From Sulfurovum sp. (GTDB lineage: Bacteria; Campylobacterota; Campylobacteria; Campylobacterales; Sulfurovaceae): a DNA stretch of 5,730 bases. Location of the stretch: the NCBI GenBank assembly GCA_021159425.1, contig JAGGRU010000162.1, positions 1-5,730 on the forward strand, read 5' to 3'. Below the pieces are notes generated by a model. That model did no database searches, was not told the origin of the DNA, and saw nothing but the letters and a program-made list of their open reading frames with translations. Shown here one piece after another: positions 1 through 5,730 of the stretch. Made by a program: the position numbers and the translations under genes. Numbering within the stretch: position 1 is the stretch's first letter; each line of letters opens with the position of its first letter.

Positions 1-2
1 TG

Positions 3-2630
3 GGTTGTGACGGATACGATTCTCACACAAACATCTGTTCTGCAGGTGCAAGAGAAGGTACGATCCAGTGGACGAATGATGATAGAAACTCACCGGATTG
101 GTCTAATGCAAAATTGATCTTCCTTCAGTCTTCTCATGCAGCAGATGCAGGTCATTACTTTCAACAGGCAGCAGGACGTATTGCGGAGGCACGTAAAAAA
201 GGTGCAAAACTTGTTGTTATGGATCCAAGACTTTCCAACTCGGCAGGTATGGCAGACCTATGGGTACCTGTATGGCCGGGAACAGAGACAGCGTTGTATC
301 TTTACCTTGCGAACAGAATTCTTAACGAAAAAGGGATCAATGGTGAGAGCCTTGTAAACCACAATTTCGTGAAGAACTGGGTGAATTGGGACAGACTTAT
401 GGCTGATAAAGAGTATCTTTCTTTATTGGTTGAGAAAAAATATATCAAATCTGTACCACAGGGCGATACGTATGAAGATTTCATCACAATGATCTCTGAA
501 ATGTACTCTCCGTATACACTTGACTTTGTAGCTGAAGAGTGTCGTGTTGAAAAGCGTATCGTTGAAAAACTTTACGACATGTTCATCGATGCCGGTGCAA
601 GAGTTGCAACTTATATCTGGAGAGCAGGACCGATAGGTCACAAAGGTGGATGGATGATCGCTAGATCTGCGTTCCTTCCATTTGTTCTTCGTGGTGCAAT
701 GGCTGGTGACAAAGGTGGAGTTGGACTTCATCACTGGCATGTTATTTCCGTAAACGGTAAAGGGGATGCAGCTGCACAAGCAGGAACAAGACCTCCAAAA
801 GTTGATGTGTGGAATGAAATTGCATGGCCACCAGAGTATCCATTGTCTACATATGAAATGTCACATATCATGCCTCACTTGCTTCTTGATGATGCATGGA
901 GAAAGAAATGGAATGACAAAGGACTGAATGTACCAGATAAATTGGCAGTTTGGATCCCACGTATGTATAACCCGGTTTGGATCAATCCGGATGGATTTAG
1001 ATGGATCGAATGTCTCAAAAGAGAAGATAAGATCGAAATGTCATTTAACCTTTCTCCTACTTGGTCTGAGACTAACTGGTATTGTGACTTTATTCTTCCT
1101 GTTGGACTTGCTGGTGAAAGACACGATCAGCATTCAGAGGCAACAGAGCCTAAGCGATGGTTGTCTTTCCGTCAGCCGGCACTTAGAGTTGCATTGGAAA
1201 AAATGGGTTGGAAGCCAAAAGATCCAACCAGAGCTACACTTGAAGCACACATTAAAGCTGGTCTTGGTGAAGTATGGGAAGAGGTAGAGTTTTGGGCAAA
1301 TATCATGACTCACCATGTAGATCCTGACGGATCTTTGGGTGTTAGAAAATATTGGGCTTCTAAAGCAGATCCGACAAGAGCAGTAACAATTTCTGAATGG
1401 TACCAGGCAGCGTTTGATAAGCTTCCTAATCTTAGAAAAGCAGCAAAAATAGCATACCCTGACTCTAAATATCCTAACTATGAGATGATGAGAGACAGGG
1501 GTACCTGGTTGGAAGAAGACAATATCTTTAAGCCACAAGAGAGAGCGCTTAGAAGAGAGGGCGACAAGTTCATTGCTCATGGACATGAGTACGATATTAG
1601 AGAAATTGAGCAAGATGACTTTGGAACACTTATGGTTGAAGACCATGTGCATGGTGGCAAAAAAGCGATCGGTATTGAGATCGATGGTGAGATCATGCAA
1701 GGTTTCCATACACTGTCTAAAAAACTTGAATTCTACTGTGAGTGGTTTGCAGAGTGGAAATGGCCTGAGTATGCTATACCTATTTATCCGACAAATAAAG
1801 AAGATAGAAAGAAAATGACGCATATTGTAACGCAGGTTCACCATGACTTTATGGTAAATGATAATGATTTTGCATTGAATACTGTATTTAGATTGCCATA
1901 CAATATTCATACACGTTCAGTGAATTCTAAACACCTTATGGAGATCTCACAGAATCATAACCCTGTATGGATCTATACTGAAGATGCAAAACGTCTTGGA
2001 ATCAAAAGAGGTGATGCGATCAAAGTAACTATTACTGATACTGTTGAAGAGGGTCTTGAATCTGGTTACTTCATTGCTATGGCTATACCAACTGAGGGTA
2101 CAATGCCAGGGGTACTTGCCTGTTCACATCATGCAGGTAGATGGAAACTGAAAAATGCAGTTGATATCCCAGGATTTGAACATAAACTGGGAGTAATGGG
2201 TCTTGGTGCACCGCTTTATGATATGACTATGGATGGTAAAGTGGGAACACTTAAACCAACTCAAGGTCTCAATGAAGGTATGCAGGATCGTAAAGATACA
2301 TGGCAGTTTAAAGAGTACAATAAAGACCTTGACAACATTTGGTGGGATGGTCTTTCAGGTGCTTGGCAAAATGCTGTTGCCCCTTCTCATCCGGATCCAA
2401 TTGCGGGTAACCACGCTTGGCATCAGAAAGTAAGCATTGAGCTTGCCGGTAAAGATGATCAGATCGGTGACATTTATGTGAACTATGAAAACAACATGAA
2501 AGTTTACCAGGCATGGAGAGACAAATTGACTCGTCCATTGGACAGTTCTGATACACTAAGAAGACCTGTACATATTAAGAGACCGGCAGTGCCATTGTCT
2601 CACAAAGCTTACTCTGTAAAGCTTTCGTAA
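3..2630 (+). CDS. Molybdopterin (bis-PGD) oxidoreductase, large catalytic subunit, 5'-truncated by window edge
   Basis: This is the catalytic subunit of a DMSO-reductase-superfamily enzyme; only the last 875 residues are present, in an open frame from base 3 with no start in view. Fragment residues 6-14 read DSHTNICSA, where the Cys (bases 36-38) sits where the family places the protein ligand to Mo/W. Residues 73-97 (MDPR...ADLW...PGTETAL) are the classic cofactor-binding segment. NPVWINPDG (323-331), SPTWSET (351-357) and GERHD (371-375) follow. The C-terminal dinucleotide-binding domain shows HTRSVNSKHL (636-645), DAKRLGIKRGD and ACSHHAGRW (706-714). The missing part should carry the N-terminal [4Fe-4S] domain and probably a Tat signal, giving a full protein above 1,000 residues. 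Substrate is not assignable: from memory, close relatives are mostly annotated as formate dehydrogenase-like or PadB-like (phenylacetyl-CoA oxidoreductase) proteins. It lacks the formate dehydrogenase active-site context as I know it. No electron-transfer or membrane subunit follows it, so any partner would lie upstream. Confidence 0.93.
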   Translation, partial: GCDGYDSHTNICSAGAREGTIQWTNDDRNSPDWSNAKLIFLQSSHAADAGHYFQQAAGRIAEARKKGAKLVVMDPRLSNSAGMADLWVPVWPGTETALYLYLANRILNEKGINGESLVNHNFVKNWVNWDRLMADKEYLSLLVEKKYIKSVPQGDTYEDFITMISEMYSPYTLDFVAEECRVEKRIVEKLYDMFIDAGARVATYIWRAGPIGHKGGWMIARSAFLPFVLRGAMAGDKGGVGLHHWHVISVNGKGDAAAQAGTRPPKVDVWNEIAWPPEYPLSTYEMSHIMPHLLLDDAWRKKWNDKGLNVPDKLAVWIPRMYNPVWINPDGFRWIECLKREDKIEMSFNLSPTWSETNWYCDFILPVGLAGERHDQHSEATEPKRWLSFRQPALRVALEKMGWKPKDPTRATLEAHIKAGLGEVWEEVEFWANIMTHHVDPDGSLGVRKYWASKADPTRAVTISEWYQAAFDKLPNLRKAAKIAYPDSKYPNYEMMRDRGTWLEEDNIFKPQERALRREGDKFIAHGHEYDIREIEQDDFGTLMVEDHVHGGKKAIGIEIDGEIMQGFHTLSKKLEFYCEWFAEWKWPEYAIPIYPTNKEDRKKMTHIVTQVHHDFMVNDNDFALNTVFRLPYNIHTRSVNSKHLMEISQNHNPVWIYTEDAKRLGIKRGDAIKVTITDTVEEGLESGYFIAMAIPTEGTMPGVLACSHHAGRWKLKNAVDIPGFEHKLGVMGLGAPLYDMTMDGKVGTLKPTQGLNEGMQDRKDTWQFKEYNKDLDNIWWDGLSGAWQNAVAPSHPDPIAGNHAWHQKVSIELAGKDDQIGDIYVNYENNMKVYQAWRDKLTRPLDSSDTLRRPVHIKRPAVPLSHKAYSVKLS

Positions 2631-2645
2631 TTATTACAACCTTAT

Positions 2646-2665
2646 TTCCAGGCTCCTGCCTGGGG
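2646..2665. repeat. Palindromic hairpin after the molybdoenzyme gene (repeat-like, weak terminator candidate)
   Basis: CCAGGC (2648-2653), loop TCCT, GCCTGG (2658-2663) make a perfect 6-bp stem. In RNA it extends by two U-G pairs (2646-2647 with 2664-2665). It starts 16 bases after the TAA of the molybdoenzyme. No T-tract follows directly (the next bases are GATGCTGCAACTAC), so it is not a textbook intrinsic terminator. CCAGGC/GCCTGG hairpins with a short flanking GC-rich tail are, as I recall, dispersed intergenic repeats in many bacteria, so this may be a single REP-like unit. It could still stabilise the mRNA 3' end. Confidence 0.5.
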
Positions 2666-2720
2666 ATGCTGCAACTACTACAATTTTCCAAATAAAATAT
2701 TATGTTAAGGCATATTTATT

Positions 2721-2750
2721 TTGAAAGTGGTATAGTACAAAAAATAATAT
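2721..2750 (+). promoter_or_regulatory. Possible sigma-70-type promoter for the torD operon
   Basis: TTGAAA at 2721-2726 is followed after 18 bases by TAATAT (2745-2750). An alternative in the same stretch is an extended -10, TGG TATAGT, at 2728-2736. Either would transcribe the chaperone operon through the REPIN-like repeat. The surrounding sequence is very AT-rich, so such boxes arise by chance; the call rests mainly on the need for a promoter in the only sizeable gap of the window. Confidence 0.3.
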
Positions 2751-2782
2751 AAATAGAAACAAAACAATAAATATTTATACCT

Positions 2783-2844
2783 GTAGGGTCGATTTATCGA
2801 CCATATGCCTATAATGTTAAATGTGGTCGGTGAACCGACCCTAC
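2783..2844. repeat. REPIN-like element: two inverted GTAG-hairpin units
   Basis: Left arm 2783-2802 is GTAG followed by the hairpin GGTCGA-TTTA-TCGACC. Right arm 2825-2844 is the hairpin GGTCGG-TGAA-CCGACC followed by CTAC, i.e. the same unit inverted. The arms match at 17 of 20 positions and are separated by a 22-base AT-rich spacer (2803-2824). Each arm is a palindrome in itself, and GTAG lies at the 5' foot of each. This is the architecture of REPINs, pairs of inverted REP sequences mobilised by RAYT (Tnp_REP, Y1 HUH) transposases, which recognise a GTAG-type tetranucleotide beside the hairpin. TATACC flanks both outer ends, with one extra T on the left. No transposase is present in the window, as expected for a non-autonomous element. 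Confidence 0.75.
2810..2815 (+). promoter_or_regulatory. Perfect TATAAT -10 box inside the REPIN-like spacer
   Basis: TATAAT at 2810-2815 lies between the two hairpin arms. A start about 7 bases downstream would give a leader of roughly 45 bases before the chaperone ATG, containing the right-hand hairpin. There is no recognisable -35: the 17-base-spaced hexamer is GGTCGA, within the left arm. The box may be fortuitous in an AT-rich spacer. Confidence 0.25.
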
Positions 2845-2867
2845 GGTATATTTGAAAAGAGAATAAA

Positions 2868-3524
2868 ATGAACCAAATGAAACAAGATATAGAAAACCGT
2901 ATAGCTATTTATGCATTAATTTCAAGATTGATGTTGGTAGAAGTGAATGAAGAATTTTTAGAAAATATAGAAAAAGATGAAGCACTGCTTTCATTCTTTC
3001 CTAATTACAGAGACTGGTCCAAACGTAAAGAACTTTCACGTTCTGAGTTGATAGAACAGTATTATAATGTTGATTTTACAAACCTCTTCCTTATGCACCT
3101 TGTGCCTTATGAAAGTTTCTATACAAGAGATGATCAAATGATCGAGAGTGGCGGAGACAACCCCGTAGTTGAACTCTATAATGACCTTGATTTTCGTGTA
3201 GAACTGGACTCTGCGAGAGTGGTATCTGCTGACCATATCGGTGTTGAACTGGAATTCATGTATATGCTCTGTACAGCAATGAAAAAAGCTTTGGATGCAG
3301 ATGACAAAGAGGGTGTATGTGAACTGCTTGAAGTACAAAGAGCATTTTTGAAAGAGCATCTTTTAGAGTGGACACCGCTGTTTTTGATCAATGCAAAGAA
3401 AGAGTCACGCACACCACTGTATCATGATGGTTCAGAGCTTACTTTAGAATTTATGTTAAGTGATTTTGAATATGTAAATGAGAAACTCAAAGAAAACTGT
3501 ACTACAGAGAGTGTTGAAGCGTAA
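2868..3524 (+). CDS. TorD/DmsD-family molybdoenzyme maturation chaperone
   Basis: This cytoplasmic, all-helical chaperone would bind a molybdoenzyme precursor, often through its Tat signal, and hold it until the Mo/W cofactor and FeS cluster are in place. It has 218 residues, the usual family length. Family features in order are: a leader helix with RIAIYALISRLML (11-23), the region YNVDFTNLFLMHLVPYESFY (66-85) with its LF...P..S.Y pattern, ADHIGVELEFMYML (121-134), which matches the family's E/D-H-I-x-x-EL-x-FM core, and FLKEHLLEWTPLFL (160-173), matching the FL..HL..W motif. AAAAGAGA at 2855-2862 is an acceptable ribosome-binding site for the ATG. It is the first gene of the operon; its stop abuts the next ATG with no gap. 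The client may be the oxidoreductase upstream or a formate dehydrogenase downstream; the specific subfamily (TorD, DmsD, FdhM-like) cannot be fixed by eye. Confidence 0.85.
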   Translation: MNQMKQDIENRIAIYALISRLMLVEVNEEFLENIEKDEALLSFFPNYRDWSKRKELSRSELIEQYYNVDFTNLFLMHLVPYESFYTRDDQMIESGGDNPVVELYNDLDFRVELDSARVVSADHIGVELEFMYMLCTAMKKALDADDKEGVCELLEVQRAFLKEHLLEWTPLFLINAKKESRTPLYHDGSELTLEFMLSDFEYVNEKLKENCTTESVEA

Positions 3525-4649
3525 ATGAAGTTACACTTTAATGTTGCCTCTTGTGTAAGAGCAATGAGTAAATTTTCAGAATGTACAAAATGTGTTGATG
3601 CCTGTCCTGAAAGTATCCAGATAACGGATAATTTGCCAAGCTTCAGTAAGTCAACAGGAGTTGAAACAGCAGCTTGTTTGGGTGCATGTCCCACTGAAGC
3701 TTTTTCACTTTCAGATTTTTCTGTAACTGAATTCTTTTTTACTTTCATTGAATCAAAAGTAAGATTGATCTCTTCAAAGATCAATGTTCCGTGTATTTCA
3801 GTTTTGAGTGTTGAACACCTTATCTCTTTGGCTTTGGCATGTGATAAACCTATTACAATTGATCTTAACGGGTATAAAGAGGGTTCATATCTTCTTGAGC
3901 AGATTCAAACCCGTATAGAAGAAGCAAACTTTGTACTCTCCTCTTTTTGTGATAAAGAATTAAGCACTAATCTTGATGGATCTTCACGTGAGAGAGTAGA
4001 AAAAGAAGACTCACCCGAAAAAGAGAATTCTGATGTCTCTTCAAGAAGAGACTTTTTAAGTCAAGCTTCTGTAAAAGGTGTTGTAAAACATAAAAAAACA
4101 TTTGATGATGCAGTTGAAGCTGAAGATTTGCAAGTGTTTAAAATAGATGCTTTTGTCATTGCCAGGATGAAAGATAAAAATATTCCGGATAAAAGAAAAA
4201 TACTTTTTACTACACTGAAAAGAGCAGATGCACCGGATATCTTCGAAGTTTTACCGGAAGAAGAAATCTCTTTTGTCTCTCAAAAATTTATAGATGAGAG
4301 CTGTACGAATTGTCAGATCTGTTATCGTATCTGCCCGACCGGGGCATTGAGTTCAAATGGTAAATTCTCTTTGATCAACTTTGATGCAATGTTATGTTTG
4401 AAATGTCATCTTTGTCATGATGCCTGTGAACCGGACTCCATACACTTGCAAAGCGGATTTGAAGTTAAAGAGTTTTTTGAAGCAACCCAAAGAACGCTTG
4501 CAACATTTAATATTAAGCGTTGTAATGAATGTGGTAATAACTTTACTTACACAGGCGGAGAACAAGCTTGTCCTCGTTGTCAAACTGAAGAAGAAGAGGC
4601 AATGTTCTTACATGATAATGCAAAATTGATGAAAGGGGATGAGTCATGA
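3525..4649 (+). CDS. Multi-cluster 4Fe-4S accessory ferredoxin of a molybdoenzyme/formate dehydrogenase cluster
   Basis: This 374-residue protein has two Cys-rich regions. The N-terminal one is C10, C20-x2-C23-x3-C27-P and C51-x3-C55-P, an incomplete two-cluster pattern. A middle stretch, VPCISVLSVEHLISLAL (88-104), precedes an acidic linker (about 148-170). SRRDFL (173-178) is a twin-arginine-like motif in mid-protein. The C-terminal region has two regular sites, C260-C263-C266-C270-P and C291-C294-C297-C301, sufficient for two [4Fe-4S] clusters, then C333-x2-C336-x12-C349-x2-C352, a zinc-ribbon or rubredoxin-like knuckle. From memory this order matches the ferredoxin beside TorD in formate dehydrogenase clusters of Shewanella and beta-proteobacteria; its precise role there is not established. 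No signal peptide or membrane segment is visible, so it is probably cytoplasmic and may supply electrons or take part in assembly. Its ATG directly follows the chaperone stop. The ribosome-binding site (GAAG, 3516-3519) is weak, consistent with translational coupling. Confidence 0.85.
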   Translation: MKLHFNVASCVRAMSKFSECTKCVDACPESIQITDNLPSFSKSTGVETAACLGACPTEAFSLSDFSVTEFFFTFIESKVRLISSKINVPCISVLSVEHLISLALACDKPITIDLNGYKEGSYLLEQIQTRIEEANFVLSSFCDKELSTNLDGSSRERVEKEDSPEKENSDVSSRRDFLSQASVKGVVKHKKTFDDAVEAEDLQVFKIDAFVIARMKDKNIPDKRKILFTTLKRADAPDIFEVLPEEEISFVSQKFIDESCTNCQICYRICPTGALSSNGKFSLINFDAMLCLKCHLCHDACEPDSIHLQSGFEVKEFFEATQRTLATFNIKRCNECGNNFTYTGGEQACPRCQTEEEEAMFLHDNAKLMKGDES

Positions 4650-5119
4650 GACCAGATGAGATCAAACCGGATACGGGACTTTGTACCATTTTAGGATATA
4701 ACGCACAAACCGGGTATATACGTAAATATTTTAACAAGATCATGAAACATAATGGGCTGAATGCAACAGCCATCGCACTCAATATTACAGATGAACATTT
4801 TGATTTTACCATGTCCTCTGTGGGGCAGTCAAAAGTAGACAAAATGATGATAGAAAAAGAGTTTCAGGAAAAAGCGATCAGTTATTGTGACAGTGTCGAT
4901 GAAGTTGCCAAGAGAGAAGGCAGAGTCGATTTTATAGAAATAGAAGAGAACAAAGTAAAAGGCTACTGTTTAGATGATGAAGTGAAAAAACTATTTGATA
5001 AACCGGAATTTTTGGATGATCAAATACTTTTTGTAGCTAAGATAATGCTCATAGCAAACAGATGGTATGATGCCAAAATTGATGTGGATAATATTCCATT
5101 ACTGATAGGAGATAAATAA
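4646..5119 (+). CDS. Conserved-looking hypothetical protein, 157 aa, faint AroE N-domain resemblance
   Basis: I do not recognise this family. The start is well supported: AAAGGGG at 4632-4638 lies 7 bases before the ATG, and ATGA overlaps the stop of the ferredoxin gene. The protein is soluble, without signal peptide or membrane helix, and mixed alpha/beta by eye. Residues 11-48 (GLCTILGYNAQTGYIRKYFN... then NGLNATAIALNI) follow the rhythm of the shikimate dehydrogenase N-terminal substrate domain: a short strand ending in G, a loop, a helix, then 'GL-A' and a second strand. The NAD(P)-binding half and the catalytic Lys/Asp context are not evident, so it is not a shikimate dehydrogenase. Position in the operon suggests a part in molybdoenzyme maturation or electron transfer. 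In the formate dehydrogenase clusters I recall, two small proteins (DUF3305, DUF3306) hold the equivalent places, but the sequence does not resemble what I remember of them. Confidence 0.8.
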   Translation: MRPDEIKPDTGLCTILGYNAQTGYIRKYFNKIMKHNGLNATAIALNITDEHFDFTMSSVGQSKVDKMMIEKEFQEKAISYCDSVDEVAKREGRVDFIEIEENKVKGYCLDDEVKKLFDKPEFLDDQILFVAKIMLIANRWYDAKIDVDNIPLLIGDK

Positions 5120-5595
5120 TGAATGAAAATGATATAAATGATTTAAGAAATGAGTTTGCACAATTCAATGAGAAGAATTTTAACGGAAACCCGGCTTTTT
5201 GTGCAGATGGTTCTTGTGACAGTGATGAAGAGACAGATCTTAAAGATTATCCTTCTTATACAGAAGCCTTGTATGCCAAACTTATTGCTCCACATGTAAG
5301 CGGGATCTATATTTCACGTTGGGATATTAAAGAGATCGCTCTTGCCGCAGGTGATTCAATGGCGATTCATCCGCGTAAACGTATGTTCGAACTTTTGATG
5401 AAGTTTGGAACATCCAAAGAGAATATGCAAGCTGTACTTGATGCCTTGGAAAACCACATGGAAGAAAAAATTGCCATCTATACAGAGCTTATGACAAATT
5501 TTCCTGCAAGCCAGGAACTGTTCCAGCCTAAAATCGACAAAGCTAGAAAAACAATGAAACTTTTTCCTCAAATTATTGAAGAGTATTTTGAATAG
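5119..5595 (+). CDS. Hypothetical protein, 158 aa, acidic, with N-terminal CxxxxC pair
   Basis: The function is unknown. The start overlaps the previous stop as TAATG, with a strong AGGAG at 5107-5111, 7 bases upstream. The first 45 residues are acidic and probably flexible, with two cysteines, C28 and C33, in FCADGSCDSDEETD. These could bind metal or form a disulfide, but two residues alone do not make a cluster site. Residues 46-158 look wholly helical: a segment with SRWDIKEIALAAG (66-78), then PRKRMFELLMKFG, a helix around ENMQAVLDALENHMEEKIAIYTELM (101-125), and a C-terminal helix ending LFPQIIEEYFE. There is no signal peptide or membrane helix. A helical bundle beside a TorD chaperone might act as a second maturation partner; this is inference from context only. 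Confidence 0.8.
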   Translation: MNENDINDLRNEFAQFNEKNFNGNPAFCADGSCDSDEETDLKDYPSYTEALYAKLIAPHVSGIYISRWDIKEIALAAGDSMAIHPRKRMFELLMKFGTSKENMQAVLDALENHMEEKIAIYTELMTNFPASQELFQPKIDKARKTMKLFPQIIEEYFE

Positions 5596-5608
5596 GGTAG
5601 AAAAAGGC

Positions 5609-5730
5609 ATGCCTTTTGATATGAAATTACCTTCTGGTAACAATACAGACTATTTAAGAAAACTTAGAAACAGACACGTTAAAATAGATAAAAATATAGA
5701 TATAGATAACATTATGAATGAGATATGCAG
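5609..5730 (+). CDS. Start of a further operon gene, cut by the window end
   Basis: An open frame runs from ATG 5609 to the end of the window, 40 full codons: MPFDMKLPSGNNTDYLRKLR, then a K/D/I-rich stretch. It lies 13 bases after the previous stop, with AGGG at 5594-5597 as a modest ribosome-binding site. The same frame is open back to a TTG at 5588 that overlaps the previous stop region and has GAAGAG (5578-5583) in front; that start would add seven residues. ATG 5621 is a third option. The fragment is hydrophilic, with no Tat signal or Cys motif yet, and I cannot assign a family. Continuous co-directional packing makes it likely to belong to the same operon. Confidence 0.55.
   Translation, partial: MPFDMKLPSGNNTDYLRKLRNRHVKIDKNIDIDNIMNEIC

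Noticed and set aside
114..116. TTG at 114 as the start of the molybdoenzyme
   Set aside because: The frame is open upstream to base 3 and encodes the conserved DSHTNICSAG segment there, so the gene starts before the window.
1134..1910. Long antisense open frame (258 codons) on the minus strand
   Set aside because: It lies wholly inside the well-supported molybdoenzyme gene, and its translation is Cys/Phe/Ser-rich with no recognisable domain, as expected of a shadow frame.
2646..2665. Strong intrinsic terminator
   Set aside because: The stem is followed by GATGCTGCAAC, not a T-run, so it is reported as a repeat-like hairpin instead.
2783..2844. Riboswitch, operator or CRISPR repeat
   Set aside because: The symmetrical pair of GTAG-hairpin units fits a REPIN better; there are only two units, in inverted orientation, with no spacer series.
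3422..3784. Antisense open frame (120 codons) across the chaperone/ferredoxin junction
   Set aside because: It overlaps two convincing genes on the opposite strand and shows no motif of its own.
4646..5595. DUF3305/DUF3306 pair as in other formate dehydrogenase clusters
   Set aside because: Position in the cluster is similar, but the sequences do not show the motifs I remember for those families.

Overview
The window looks like a piece of an AT-rich genome, probably a member of the Campylobacterota (Sulfurovum/Sulfurimonas type). I infer this from base composition, codon use, tight operon packing and gene content; no marker gene here proves it. Every supported gene lies on the + strand, and the content is molybdenum/tungsten oxidoreductase biology.

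Layout. Bases 3-2630 are the C-terminal 875 residues of a large molybdopterin (bis-PGD) oxidoreductase of the DMSO reductase superfamily; its N-terminus lies before the window. A 237-base gap (2631-2867) holds two unrelated palindromic repeats and likely promoter sequence. From 2868 a tightly packed operon runs off the right edge: a TorD/DmsD-type chaperone, a 374-residue multi-cluster 4Fe-4S protein, two small proteins of unknown function (157 and 158 residues), and the start of one more gene. Junctions in this operon are 0 nt apart (2868 gene to 3525 gene), an ATGA overlap (4646) and a TAATG overlap (5119), so the genes are almost certainly co-transcribed and translationally coupled.

How they may work together. 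TorD-family proteins hold and proof-read apo-molybdoenzymes before cofactor insertion and Tat export. The 374-residue ferredoxin has the layout I recall for the accessory ferredoxin found beside TorD in formate dehydrogenase clusters of Shewanella and beta-proteobacteria. The operon therefore looks like a maturation cassette for a molybdoenzyme. Its client could be the enzyme just upstream or a formate dehydrogenase encoded beyond the right edge; the window does not decide this.

The most noteworthy non-coding structure is a 62-bp REPIN-like element (2783-2844) in front of the chaperone gene: two inverted hairpins, each preceded on its 5' side by GTAG, with a compensatory base-pair change between the two hairpins. 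Its spacer contains a perfect TATAAT.
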